From: Sulfurimicrobium sp963779055
Lineage (GTDB): Bacteria > Pseudomonadota > Gammaproteobacteria > Burkholderiales > Sulfuricellaceae
Assembly: GCA_963779055.1 (NCBI GenBank)
Contig: CAVZWN010000001.1
Span: forward strand, 372,001 to 436,000
Reading direction: 5' to 3'
Length of the DNA: 64,000 bases
The position numbers and the translations under genes are program-made. Positions 9,303 through 18,322 of this stretch are shown one piece after another (position 1 is the first letter of the stretch; the number at the start of each line of letters is the position of its first letter). Below the pieces are notes generated by a model, which saw only the letters and a program-made list of their open reading frames with translations, had not been told where the DNA came from and did not search any database.

Positions 9303-9321
9303 GCGATACACGGCTATAATC

Positions 9322-9358
9322 AAGCCGTAGCGGAACGTTTCCGCTGCGGCTTTTTTTG
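9322..9358 (+). terminator. Rho-independent terminator of acsA
   Basis: The stem AAGCCGTAGCGGAA / TTTCCGCTGCGGCTT is followed by a run of seven T, 20 nt after the acsA stop codon. It is placed just before the yhdP start (9373), so yhdP probably has its own promoter or depends on read-through. Confidence 0.88.
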
Positions 9359-9372
9359 TTCCCAGAGTTTTC

Positions 9373-12300
9373 ATGCTCCAATCCACCGCCCGCTGGCTGT
9401 ACCGACTTGTCGTCCCGGCCCTGATCCTGGGGGGGCTGGTATTTGCTTTGTTTATTCTTGGCCTGCGCTACTGGCTGTTGCCCAATATCGCAGACTATCG
9501 CGAGAGCATCGCTGCTTCCATCAGCCAGTCCGCCGGACAGCGCGTGACCATCGGCGAGATCGGCGCCGGCTGGGATGGGTTGCGGCCCCACCTCAGCATG
9601 CGCGGTGTCGATGTTTATGATGCCGCAGGAAACCCCGCCCTGCATCTGGCACACATCGAAGGGACGCTGGCCTGGTGGAATCTGGCAATGGGAGAGATTC
9701 GCCTCCATTCGCTGGATATTGACCAGCCCCATCTGGCGCTGCGCCGGACTGCAAAGGGCGAGATCTATGTGGGCGGCGTGTGGGTCAATCAGCCCGGCAG
9801 CGAAAGCGGTTTTGCGGACTGGCTGCTGCGCCAGCGTCGCATTATCGTGCGTGGTGCGACCCTGAGCTGGCAGGACGAGTTGCGGCAGGCGCCCTTGCTT
9901 GAGCTGAACCAGCTGAATTTGCGCCTGGAAAATCGTGGCAACCGCCACCGCTTCGGCCTGCGCGCAGTACCGCCTCCTGCTCTGGCTTTGCCCCTGGATA
10001 TCCGCGGTGATCTGAAAGGGAATGATCTGGCGGATTTTTCCGGCTGGTCGGGCACACTCTACAGCCGGCTGGATTACACCGATGTCAGTCTGTGGCGAAG
10101 CTGGCTGGATCTGCCCTTCCAGCTGGAGCGCGGCAGCGGGGGGCTGCGCTTATGGCTGGGCCTGAGTGGCAAGACCCTGAAAAGCCTGACGGTCGATCTG
10201 CAGCTGAGGGACGTGCTGGCACGCTTGCGCAGCGACTTGCCGCAACTGGATCTGCCTCAGGCTGCCGGGCGTTTGAGCTGGAGTGATCTTGCGCCGGGGC
10301 AACAGTTGCAGGGCCGCGGTTTCAGTTTTCGCCTGCGTGACGGCCCTGCTTTTGGCCCGGTCAAGGCAAGTCTGAATATGCTGCCTGTGCGCGGGAAAAA
10401 ACCTGCTCAGGGCGAATTCAAGGTGGATGGGCTGGATCTGGAGCCGCTGCTCGCGCTATCCGCTTATTTGCCCGTGGATGATGAAATTCGCACAGGCTTG
10501 CGGCAGTTGCAACCGAAAGGCTCGCTGCAGGATTTATCTGCCAGCTGGAGCGGCTCATGGCCGGAACTGCAGCGCTATGTGCTCAAGGGCAATTTCAACA
10601 GTCTCGCAGCGCACCCTTATACGCCTGATTCTGGCGCCCGCTTGCCCGGCTTCGTCAATCTGAGCGGCAGTATCGATGTCAATGAAAAAGGGGGCGCGTT
10701 GAATCTTAATTCGCGCCAGCTCAGCCTGACTTTTCCAGGCGTATTCGATCACCCACTGGAGCTGGACACCCTGACAGCACAACTGGGCTGGAGCAAAAAA
10801 AAGGGGCAGCACGAGTTCCGTCTGAGCAACGCTTCGCTCGCCAATGACCATCTGGCGGGAACGGCTTTCGGCACTTATCGCACCAGCAGCGAAGGGCCGG
10901 GCCAGATTGACCTGAGCGCGCAGTTCAATCGTGCGGATGCCCGTTTTGTCAGCCACTACATGCCGCTGGTAGTGGGGCAGGAGACGCGCGACTGGCTGGC
11001 GCGCTCCCTCAAGGCCGGTCATTCCAGCGATGTGCAGTTGAAGCTGAGAGGCGATCTGGCAAAATTTCCCTTCGAGGATGGCAAGTCCGGGTTATTCCAG
11101 GTGGCCGTCAAGGCAAATGGGGGGCGGCTTGAATATGCGCCGGGATGGCCCGAGATCGAAGGCATTGCCGTCGATCTGCTGTTTCACGGCAAGCGCATGG
11201 ATATTTATGCGCACTCAGGCCATACCTACGGCATGCAGATCAGCAAAGTGCATGTCCGGATACCGGATCTGCTCGTGTTTGACGAGATATTGATGGTCGA
11301 TGGCGAAGCCCGTGGTCCAACCCAGGATATGCTGAAGTTTGTCGACCAGAGCCCGGTCAGCGCCATGATCGACGATTTCAGCCGGGGCATGCAGGCAGGC
11401 GGGAATGGCAAGTTCAATCTGAGCCTGAAAATCCCCCTGCGCCGTCTGGACGATATCTCTGTCGGAGGCAGTTATCTGTTCCAGAATAACAGGGTGATGC
11501 TGGACGAGGGTGCCCCAGCGCTGGATCAGGTGAATGGCGCGCTCCAGTTTACCGGTTCATCGGTCGCCATTCCCGGCCTGTCAGCCCAGTTTCTCGGCGG
11601 GCCTGCCTCCATCAAGGCCTCCACCCAGCAGGGCGCGATCCAGATCAATGCCAATGGCAAGGCGACGGCTTCGGGTCTGGGCAAGGCTTTCCCGCACCCG
11701 TTGCTGGAGCGTCTGCAGGGCAGCGCAAACTGGAATGCTTCGATTAACCTGCGCAAGAAACTGGCCAACGTGGTCTTTACTTCGAATCTGAATGGGCTGG
11801 GCAGCAGCCTTCCCTTGCCGCTCAACAAGGCCCCGGGCGACAGCGCCATGCTGCGTCTTGAACGCAAGGCGGCTGTGCTGGATCAGGATGTCATCAGTGT
11901 CAGCTACGGCAATGTACTGGCCGCACAACTGGAGCGGCGTCAGCAGTCCGGTCAGATGAAGGTGGTGCGTGGCACGATCCGGCTGGGTGGCGGCCCGGCT
12001 GATTTGCCAGCGAATGGCATCTGGCTGAATGGCTCGCTGCCTTATCTGGACGTCGATCACTGGCGTGAACTGTCAAACGGCAAAGGGGGTAATGGCGAGG
12101 GCTTCGCCATTGATGGCGCCAATCTGAAACTCTCGACGCTCGATGCTTTCGGCAAACGCTTCAGGGACCTGAGCGTGAATGCCTGGAGGCTGGATGGCGG
12201 GTGGCAGGCAGCGCTTGAAAGCCAGGAAATGAGTGGCAGTGTCAACTGGAAACCGGGCGGAGCAGGGAATGTGAGCGGGCGTTTCAAGTCGCTCAGCATT

Positions 12301-13194
12301 CCCCCCGCCGCACCACCCAAGCTGAGCGAGCCTGGCCCGCCCGCTGAGAGCACTGAATACCCGTCGCTGGATATCATTGCCGAAAACTTCAGTATCCGTA
12401 ATAAGCAGCTGGGCCGTCTGGAGCTTCTTGCCGCGCCGAGCGGACTTGACTGGCGTATCAACAAGCTGAAACTGATTACGCCCGAAACCGCTCTTTCTCT
12501 GGATGGCATCTGGCAGAACTGGCGGCTGCAACCGAGGAGCCAGTTCAATCTGCAGCTTGAAACCAGCGATATCGGCAAACTGCTGGCGCGCGTCGGCCAT
12601 CCTGACAGTGTCAAGGGGGGTAAGGCAGAGCTGAAAGGGCAGCTTTCCTGGAATGGAAGCCCCGCCGATATTCATTATCCATCCCTGAGCGGCAATCTGT
12701 CGCTGGAGGCGCACAAAGGGCAATTCTTGAAAATTGAACCCGGGCTCGGAAAGCTGTTAGGCATCCTGAGTTTGCAGGCACTGCCACGGCGTATTACCCT
12801 TGATTTTCGTGATGTGTTCAGTGAAGGTTTTGCCTTTGATGATATTTCCATGAGTGCGAAAGCCACTCAGGGGGTCGTCAGCAGCAATGATTTCAAGATG
12901 GATGGGCCAGCCGCCAAGGTCAGCATGCAGGGAGAAACCAGCCTGGCTCATGAAACCCAGAAATTGCGGGTGAGAGTCGTGCCGGTGCTGAGCGATACGG
13001 TCTCCGGGGCCGTGGCATTGCTGGGCGGCCCTGTGGTCGGCCTGACTACCCTGCTGGTGCAAAAAGTGCTCAAAGACCCGATCGGACAAATTATTGCTTA
13101 CGAGTACAGCATTACCGGAACATGGGATAATCCGGTAGTGACCAAGCTGAAGAGAAGTGGCGGAGAAAATAAAACGCCGGAAAGCGGCGGCTGA
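9373..13194 (+). CDS. yhdP: AsmA-like YhdP family envelope lipid-transport protein
   Basis: 1273 aa, the expected size for YhdP/TIGR02099. One N-terminal membrane segment (about residues 10-32) anchors it in the inner membrane; the rest is a long repetitive beta-rich periplasmic region of the AsmA/DUF3971 type, ending in the AsmA-2 region (FDDISMSAKATQGVVSSNDF, then GPVVGLTTLLVQKVLKDP). In E. coli YhdP, with TamB and YdbH, forms bridges that carry phospholipids to the outer membrane. Followed by a nitrilase-family gene and tldD, the conserved proteobacterial order. Confidence 0.9.
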   Translation: MLQSTARWLYRLVVPALILGGLVFALFILGLRYWLLPNIADYRESIAASISQSAGQRVTIGEIGAGWDGLRPHLSMRGVDVYDAAGNPALHLAHIEGTLAWWNLAMGEIRLHSLDIDQPHLALRRTAKGEIYVGGVWVNQPGSESGFADWLLRQRRIIVRGATLSWQDELRQAPLLELNQLNLRLENRGNRHRFGLRAVPPPALALPLDIRGDLKGNDLADFSGWSGTLYSRLDYTDVSLWRSWLDLPFQLERGSGGLRLWLGLSGKTLKSLTVDLQLRDVLARLRSDLPQLDLPQAAGRLSWSDLAPGQQLQGRGFSFRLRDGPAFGPVKASLNMLPVRGKKPAQGEFKVDGLDLEPLLALSAYLPVDDEIRTGLRQLQPKGSLQDLSASWSGSWPELQRYVLKGNFNSLAAHPYTPDSGARLPGFVNLSGSIDVNEKGGALNLNSRQLSLTFPGVFDHPLELDTLTAQLGWSKKKGQHEFRLSNASLANDHLAGTAFGTYRTSSEGPGQIDLSAQFNRADARFVSHYMPLVVGQETRDWLARSLKAGHSSDVQLKLRGDLAKFPFEDGKSGLFQVAVKANGGRLEYAPGWPEIEGIAVDLLFHGKRMDIYAHSGHTYGMQISKVHVRIPDLLVFDEILMVDGEARGPTQDMLKFVDQSPVSAMIDDFSRGMQAGGNGKFNLSLKIPLRRLDDISVGGSYLFQNNRVMLDEGAPALDQVNGALQFTGSSVAIPGLSAQFLGGPASIKASTQQGAIQINANGKATASGLGKAFPHPLLERLQGSANWNASINLRKKLANVVFTSNLNGLGSSLPLPLNKAPGDSAMLRLERKAAVLDQDVISVSYGNVLAAQLERRQQSGQMKVVRGTIRLGGGPADLPANGIWLNGSLPYLDVDHWRELSNGKGGNGEGFAIDGANLKLSTLDAFGKRFRDLSVNAWRLDGGWQAALESQEMSGSVNWKPGGAGNVSGRFKSLSIPPAAPPKLSEPGPPAESTEYPSLDIIAENFSIRNKQLGRLELLAAPSGLDWRINKLKLITPETALSLDGIWQNWRLQPRSQFNLQLETSDIGKLLARVGHPDSVKGGKAELKGQLSWNGSPADIHYPSLSGNLSLEAHKGQFLKIEPGLGKLLGILSLQALPRRITLDFRDVFSEGFAFDDISMSAKATQGVVSSNDFKMDGPAAKVSMQGETSLAHETQKLRVRVVPVLSDTVSGAVALLGGPVVGLTTLLVQKVLKDPIGQIIAYEYSITGTWDNPVVTKLKRSGGENKTPESGG

Positions 13195-13225
13195 TGATTA
13201 TTGACCCGGCCAGAATTTATTTTAA

Positions 13226-13275
13226 TTGTAGGTCGGGCTTCAGCCCGAAAAATCGGACTGAAGTCCGACCTACAA
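13226..13275. repeat. Inverted repeat of the GTAGGTCGG family
   Basis: Two arms (TTGTAGGTCGGGCTTCAG... and ...CTGAAGTCCGACCTACAA) flank a short AT-rich centre, giving an almost perfect 50-nt palindrome between yhdP and the nitrilase gene. Such GTAGGTCGGGCTTCAGCCCGA palindromes are a known dispersed repeat type in proteobacteria. It could fold into a strong RNA hairpin, but there is no T-run after it. Confidence 0.75.
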
Positions 13276-13375
13276 GTTCAAACATCAAGTGGCAGCATCA
13301 ATAACGCTTGAATTTGAACCTTTTCGGCAGCATTGTAGCAATTGAAACGAGTTAATCAGAAATGATGAGGAATTC

Positions 13376-14260
13376 ATGAACAGCAAGGAAAAATCCAGTT
13401 TCGCGAAGCCTAAGGCACGCACCACAACCCTGAAAACGGCCCCTACACCCGGCACCTGCAGAGTGGCTGCAATCCAGATGGCTTCGGGGCCGAACGTGTC
13501 CGCCAATCTGGCCGAAGCCGAGCGCCTGATTGCCACTGCTGCCAGCCAGGGTGCGAAGCTGGTTGCCCTGCCGGAATATTTTTGCGTTATGGGTCTGAAA
13601 GAAACAGACAAAGTCGCAGCACGTGAAGCCGAAGGCAAGGGGCCGATCCAGAAATTCCTCAGCGCCCAGGCCAAAAAACACAAGATCTGGCTGGTGGGCG
13701 GTTCCGTTCCGCTCGAAGCCTCGGTTCCGGGCAAGGTGCGCAACAGCTGCCTGGTGTATGACGACAAGGGCAAGCTTGCAGCACGTTATGACAAGATTCA
13801 CCTGTTCGGCCTCGATCTGGGCAACGAGCATTACCGTGAAGAAGAAACTATCGAGGCCGGTGATCAGGTCGTGGTGCTGGAAACGCCATTTGGCCGTATC
13901 GGCTTGTCCGTCTGCTACGACCTGCGCTTCCCGGAACTTTATCGTGCCATGAAAGATGTGGATCTGATCGTGGTGCCTTCCGCTTTTACCGATACCACCG
14001 GCAAGGCACACTGGGAGACGCTGGTACGCGCCCGCGCCATTGAAAATCTGGCCTATGTCGTGGCGCCCGCTCAGGGCGGATACCATCTTTCCGGCCGCGA
14101 GACCCATGGCAACAGCATGATCGTCGATCCATGGGGCGTGATTCTGGACCGCTTGCCGCGCGGCTCAGGGGTCGTGATCGCCAGTGTCAACCGCGCCTAT
14201 CAGGCCAGCCTGCGCACCAGCCTGCCGGCGCTGCGACACCGCACCATTCATCAATGCTGA
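13376..14260 (+). CDS. Carbon-nitrogen hydrolase (deaminated glutathione amidase-like, Nit1/Nit2 type)
   Basis: Nitrilase-superfamily amidase with the full Glu-Lys-Cys triad: E67 (LPEYF), K140 (RYDKIHLF) and C180 (SVCYDLRFPELYR). The last motif and the (H/E)W..L.RARAIEN segment are typical of Nit proteins that repair deaminated glutathione. It has a Lys/Thr/Ala-rich N-terminal extension of about 28 residues not needed for the fold; a shorter start is possible. It lies between yhdP and tldD as in many beta- and gammaproteobacteria. Exact substrate is inferred. Confidence 0.85.
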   Translation: MNSKEKSSFAKPKARTTTLKTAPTPGTCRVAAIQMASGPNVSANLAEAERLIATAASQGAKLVALPEYFCVMGLKETDKVAAREAEGKGPIQKFLSAQAKKHKIWLVGGSVPLEASVPGKVRNSCLVYDDKGKLAARYDKIHLFGLDLGNEHYREEETIEAGDQVVVLETPFGRIGLSVCYDLRFPELYRAMKDVDLIVVPSAFTDTTGKAHWETLVRARAIENLAYVVAPAQGGYHLSGRETHGNSMIVDPWGVILDRLPRGSGVVIASVNRAYQASLRTSLPALRHRTIHQC

Positions 14261-14270
14261 AGAAATCTAC

Positions 14271-15746
14271 ATGACCGTACAAGCACAATCGCAGCAAGCG
14301 ACTATCGAACCCGGCACCTTGTTTGCCACAGCCGAAAGCACGCTGCTCAAACCTTATCATCTGGACGAGGCGCGTCTGCAACAGATATTCGGCCAGATCA
14401 TGACGCATCAGGCCGACTATGCCGACCTGTATTTTCAGTACAGCCGCGCTGAAAGCTGGAGCCTCGAAGAAGGGCAGGTGAAGTCAGGCAGTTTCGATAT
14501 CGATCAGGGTGTCGGCGTGCGTGTGGTGAGCGGCGAGAAAACGGCATTTGCCTACTCCGACGAAATCAGCCTGCCCGCCCTGACCCAGGCGGCAGAAACT
14601 ACGCGCGCCATCGCCCGGCAGGGCGGAAGCTCCCATACTCACGCGCTGCGGCGCGCCAATGGGCATGGCCTGTATCTGCCGCATGACCCGATTGCCAGCC
14701 TGAACGACGTGCAGAAGGTCAAACTGCTGGAAAAACTGGAACGCATTGCCCGTTCGCTGGACCCGCGCATCACCCAGGTGATGGCCGGGCTGGCCGGGGA
14801 GTATGAGGTGGTCATGGTGGCCCGCAACGACGGCCTGATGGCAGCCGATGTGCGGCCCCTGGTGCGCCTGTCCCTGCAGGTGATCGCAGAGCAGGACGGT
14901 CGCCGCGAGCAGGGCAGTGCGGGCGGCGGCGGGCGTTTTGATTACGCCTATTTCAGCGATGAAATACTGGAACAGTATGCAAAAGAGGCGGTGCATCAGG
15001 CGCTGATCAATCTGGATGCCCGCCCGGCTCCGGCAGGCGCCATGACCGTAGTGCTGGGCGCTGGCTGGCCGGGGATTCTGCTGCACGAAGCCATTGGCCA
15101 TGGGCTGGAAGGCGATTTCAACCGCAAGGGCAGTTCGGCTTTCAGCGGACGTGTCGGCGAACGGGTGGCTGCAGACGGCGTGACGGTGGTGGATGACGGC
15201 ACCATTGCACGGCGTCGTGGCTCCCTTAACGTGGATGACGAGGGCAACCCGACCCAGTGCACGGTGCTGATTGAAAACGGCATTCTCAAGGGCTACCTGC
15301 AGGATTCGCTCAATGCACGCCTGATGGGCGTAGCGCCGACCGGTAATGCGCGGCGCGAGTCCTTCGCGCACATCCCCATGCCGCGCATGACCAATACCTA
15401 CATGCTCAATGGCGACAAAGATCCGCAGGAGATCATCGCTTCAGTCAAGCACGGTCTGTATGCCGCAAATTTTGGCGGGGGACAGGTGGATATCACCAGC
15501 GGAAAATTCGTTTTCTCCGCCGCTGAGGCCTACATGATCGAGGACGGGAAAATCACCTATCCAGTGAAAGGCGCCACCCTGATCGGCAATGGCCCGGATG
15601 TCCTGACCCGCGTCTCGATGATCGGCAATGACATGAAACTGGACCCGGGTGTCGGCACCTGCGGCAAGGAAGGGCAGAGCGTTCCGGTTGGTGTCGGACA
15701 GCCGACGCTGCGGATTGATGGCCTGACTGTCGGAGGAACGGCGTGA
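14271..15746 (+). CDS. tldD: Metalloprotease TldD
   Basis: Zinc protease subunit of TldD/TldE, which trims unfolded peptides and modified peptide antibiotics and takes part in CcdA antitoxin turnover. The zinc motif HEAIGH is at residues 272-277 in LLHEAIGHGLEGD; the C-terminus GQPTLRIDGLTVGG is typical. The ATG at 14271 gives 491 aa; an upstream ATG at 14184 would overlap the amidase gene and add non-conserved sequence. The partner gene tldE is not in the window. Confidence 0.93.
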   Translation: MTVQAQSQQATIEPGTLFATAESTLLKPYHLDEARLQQIFGQIMTHQADYADLYFQYSRAESWSLEEGQVKSGSFDIDQGVGVRVVSGEKTAFAYSDEISLPALTQAAETTRAIARQGGSSHTHALRRANGHGLYLPHDPIASLNDVQKVKLLEKLERIARSLDPRITQVMAGLAGEYEVVMVARNDGLMAADVRPLVRLSLQVIAEQDGRREQGSAGGGGRFDYAYFSDEILEQYAKEAVHQALINLDARPAPAGAMTVVLGAGWPGILLHEAIGHGLEGDFNRKGSSAFSGRVGERVAADGVTVVDDGTIARRRGSLNVDDEGNPTQCTVLIENGILKGYLQDSLNARLMGVAPTGNARRESFAHIPMPRMTNTYMLNGDKDPQEIIASVKHGLYAANFGGGQVDITSGKFVFSAAEAYMIEDGKITYPVKGATLIGNGPDVLTRVSMIGNDMKLDPGVGTCGKEGQSVPVGVGQPTLRIDGLTVGGTA

Positions 15747-16045
15747 GGGGGTTTGCGCTTGCCCTTCTGGCGTGCCTTGCCTTGGCGGTGAATGCAGCTT
15801 CGGCCCAGTCATTCGAGCCGGATACGCCGCATTATTTCGATCATTTTGATCCTGAGCAAAAACCCTGGCAGCCGGGGCCCGCGCTTAACATCGAAGAAGT
15901 CTTCAAGAATTACCAGTATTATGAAATTCGCTTTCTGAAACAGGGAAGCGAGATTCAGGTCCGGCGTTATATCCAGAATCAGCGCGATAGTGACGGGCGC
16001 TACCGTATCCTGCCCGATGGTTCGCTGGATAAAATTCTTCAGTGA
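15743..16045 (+). CDS. DUF2782 family exported protein
   Basis: 100 aa. The N-terminus MRGFALALLACLALAVNAASA is a clear signal peptide, so the mature protein of about 79 aa is periplasmic. The mature part (EVFKNYQYYEIRFLKQG...EIQVRRYIQNQRDSDGRYRILPDG) matches the small DUF2782 family as I know it. GTG start; it overlaps the tldD stop by 4 nt (GTGA), which implies coupling. Function unknown. Confidence 0.75.
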   Translation: MRGFALALLACLALAVNAASAQSFEPDTPHYFDHFDPEQKPWQPGPALNIEEVFKNYQYYEIRFLKQGSEIQVRRYIQNQRDSDGRYRILPDGSLDKILQ

Positions 16046-16335
16046 TCTAAAATAGTGCGGGCGCACCAGTCTTGAGCATACGGATGCGGCATGTTCTTGA
16101 CATTTTTTTTATGCGGGGAGACTATCGCTAGCCACGCACAATATTATCTTCAATGGCGTGTGTGGTCGCGTTTTTGGCTGCGGCAGTCTGCTGACTTTAT
16201 AGCGTGAGTTCCATACTTGGAGCGTAATTTGCTTGATTTGTATCGCTGGTGATCTGGCAACGCTTTTCATGACTAAAATCTGTCATGTGGCGGTAGTAAA
16301 ATTTATGCACTATTTAATTTTTTGGGGTGAATATC

Positions 16336-16686
16336 ATGGCTGAAGCCAAAACTGAAACTGCGACAAAAGCCAAGAAAGCGGCGGGCTCGAGCGCCAAACC
16401 GGCAGCCGTTACAGCTGCCAAAGCAGCTGCCAAAACGGCAGTGGTGGCAAAGCCTGCCAAAGCAGCCGCACCCAAGGTTGCGGCCAAAAAAACCACAGCG
16501 GCCAAGCCAGCAGCAAGCCGTTCCAGCAAGGCAAAAAGTATCAAGAATGTCACGCCGGAACAGCGTTATCGAATGATCTGCGACGCCGCTTACTTCAGGG
16601 CAGAAAAACGCAATTTCGCGCCAGAGAACGAGGTTCAGGACTGGCTGGATGCCGAGGCTGAAATCAATCGCCTGCTCGGCATGTAG
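16336..16686 (+). CDS. Histone H1-like Ala/Lys-rich protein with C-terminal DUF2934
   Basis: 116 aa in two parts. Residues about 1-72 are almost only Ala, Lys, Pro, Val and Thr (KAAAKTAVVAKPAKAAAPK), resembling histone H1 tails and likely to bind DNA. Residues about 75-116 (QRYRMICDAAYFRAEKRNF...VQDWLDAEAEINRLL) form a DUF2934 segment. The ATG at 16336 is chosen because GGGGTGA lies 6 nt upstream; the GTG at 16327 is part of that ribosome site. It stands alone; the 290 nt before it show no gene, only AT-rich promoter-like DNA. Confidence 0.75.
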   Translation: MAEAKTETATKAKKAAGSSAKPAAVTAAKAAAKTAVVAKPAKAAAPKVAAKKTTAAKPAASRSSKAKSIKNVTPEQRYRMICDAAYFRAEKRNFAPENEVQDWLDAEAEINRLLGM

Positions 16687-16691
16687 TGAAT

Positions 16692-17252
16692 TCAGCTGCC
16701 GCTAGTGGTCTGCGGCGGCTCGTTTCCGGACGAGCCTTTAAGAAATTCGTCGAATTCGCCCATGGAAATTTCCTCCACTTCCATGCCTTTGCGCGCGAGT
16801 TGGCGAACGTCGTAGTGCTCGTTGTTATTTTCAGGCGCATCTGCCGGACCCGCTTCCACTGAATCTGCGGCGTCGGAAATGGCCGGAGCCTGTTTTTCGT
16901 TTGAACTATCCTGTGGATATTCCGGATTTTCTTCGTACTCGTAGTCTGCCTGTTCCGGCCCGGGCGCTTCACTCTCATCCGTTTTGAAGCGCCAGAATAT
17001 GGCGGGAACCTGAAAACCCAGTTTTTCACGCAGGTGGCGCTTGATCTGAATTTCCAGAATGTTGGAAAAGCGCAATTTTTTCTGCGGTACCGCTTGAATC
17101 AGTACGACAGGATTGTTTTCATAATCAATGGTGTAGACCTTGAAGGTCTGGACACCGCGTGCCTGAAGAAAATGAACGACTGAATCGTTGATCGTCTTCA
17201 GGGTGCGCCTGTCTATGACAGCAGGTTTGTCACTGGAGAGGAAAGAGAACAT
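16692..17252 (-). CDS. Conserved hypothetical protein
   Basis: 186 aa, no signal peptide or membrane segment. The first ~100 residues look folded (VVHFLQARGVQTFKVYTIDYENNPVVLIQAVPQKK..., then IEIQIKR-type basic helix and VPAIFWRFK); the rest is acidic, Pro/Glu/Asn-rich and probably disordered, ending with a short EEISMGEFDEFLKGS motif that could be a partner-binding peptide. I do not recognise the family. No operon partner: it converges with the DUF2934 gene 5 nt away and is followed upstream by copZ on the same strand. Confidence 0.6.
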   Translation of the reverse strand: MFSFLSSDKPAVIDRRTLKTINDSVVHFLQARGVQTFKVYTIDYENNPVVLIQAVPQKKLRFSNILEIQIKRHLREKLGFQVPAIFWRFKTDESEAPGPEQADYEYEENPEYPQDSSNEKQAPAISDAADSVEAGPADAPENNNEHYDVRQLARKGMEVEEISMGEFDEFLKGSSGNEPPQTTSGS

Positions 17253-17288
17253 GAGTGCTGATAGCTCTGTTTTTCAATAGCCGAATTT

Positions 17289-17498
17289 TTATTTTATCAC
17301 TTCGTAACCGGCGTCATTGATCGCATTCCTGAATTGATCCGCTTCCGTTCTGGCCGGGTCGTAGGTAATCACGACTTCGCCGTTGTCCAGTGTGATTTCG
17401 ACACTGCTTACGCCAGGAATCGGCTCCAGAACATTCTTTACACTCGCTACGCAGCCCATGCAGGTCATGCCCTTGACGGTGAGGGTGATTTTTTCCAT
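17289..17498 (-). CDS. copZ: Copper chaperone with heavy-metal-associated domain (CopZ type)
   Basis: 69 aa, a single HMA domain with ferredoxin-like fold. The metal motif GMTCMGC (Cys13 and Cys16) binds Cu(I). It would pass copper to CopA, encoded 0.8 kb away on the same strand with a divergent MOSC gene in between. An excellent ribosome site (AAGGAG) sits before the ATG. A mercury-type (MerP) role is less likely because there is no signal peptide. Confidence 0.85.
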   Translation of the reverse strand: MEKITLTVKGMTCMGCVASVKNVLEPIPGVSSVEITLDNGEVVITYDPARTEADQFRNAINDAGYEVIK

Positions 17499-17576
17499 AG
17501 GGTTCTCCTTGATTTTTCGTGTTGATCGATGATATTGGTTGTTCTTTAAAATGCAGTCAAGTCAGGGAGTGTGGGA

Positions 17577-18293
17577 ATGCCGGAATTAACCGCCCGTTAT
17601 GAAATTATTAGTCTGCTTGCGGGTCGTGCCGTCCCTTTTGGCCCTGCTGGGCAGTTAAGCGCTATCCATAAAACACCCGTTAACGGAAAAATCCGCGTTG
17701 AGACCAATGGTCTGGTGTGTGACCAGCAGGGTGATACCGAGAAGCACGGCGGACCCGAAAAGGCGCTGCATCATTACCCCCTGGATCACTATGCATCCTG
17801 GCTTGCAGAATACCCGGAGTTTGCGGCTATCCTGGAAAAACCTGGTGCATTCGGTGAGAATTTTTCCACGCGGGGCATTCGTGAAGAGGATGTCTGCATC
17901 GGCGACATCTACCGCGCCGGAACAGCGCTGCTACAGGTTTCCCAGGCCCGCCAGCCGTGCTGGAAACTCAATGTGCGTTTTTCCGAGCCAAAAATGGCGC
18001 GCAGGGTACAGGAAAGCCGCCGCACCGGCTGGTATTACCGTGTGCTTGAGGCTGGCGAGATCGAAGCCGGAGACACACTGGAACTGCTTCAACGCCCCCA
18101 TCCTGATTGGCCGCTGTCGCGCCTGCTGCATTGCTTCTATGTGGATACGCTCAACTATGAGGCGCTGAGAGAAATCGCCGCACTGGATGTGCTCGCCGAG
18201 TCGTGGCGAAAAATCGCGGTCAACCGTCTGGAACAGCGTGCCGTGGAGCCATGGGAACGCCGGCTCACCCGCCCGGCATCCAAATCGGAATAA
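17577..18293 (+). CDS. MOSC domain protein, YiiM-like
   Basis: 238 aa from the ATG (GTG at 17571 is an alternative two codons upstream). MOSC domain with GDTEKHGGPEKALHHYP near the start and the conserved cysteine in QARQPCWKLN, plus the YiiM-type C-terminal region (RTGWYYRVLEAGEIEAGD, then LLHCFY). YiiM proteins bind molybdenum cofactor and reduce N-hydroxylated purines such as 6-hydroxylaminopurine. It is divergent from copZ; only 78 nt separate them, so both promoters lie there. Confidence 0.85.
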   Translation: MPELTARYEIISLLAGRAVPFGPAGQLSAIHKTPVNGKIRVETNGLVCDQQGDTEKHGGPEKALHHYPLDHYASWLAEYPEFAAILEKPGAFGENFSTRGIREEDVCIGDIYRAGTALLQVSQARQPCWKLNVRFSEPKMARRVQESRRTGWYYRVLEAGEIEAGDTLELLQRPHPDWPLSRLLHCFYVDTLNYEALREIAALDVLAESWRKIAVNRLEQRAVEPWERRLTRPASKSE

Positions 18294-18322
18294 GCCATGC
18301 ATGGCAAACCGGCCGGGTTTAT

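Noticed and set aside
16046..16335. Small gene before the DUF2934 protein
   Set aside because: No frame with a ribosome site and more than about 30 codons; base composition looks like control DNA.
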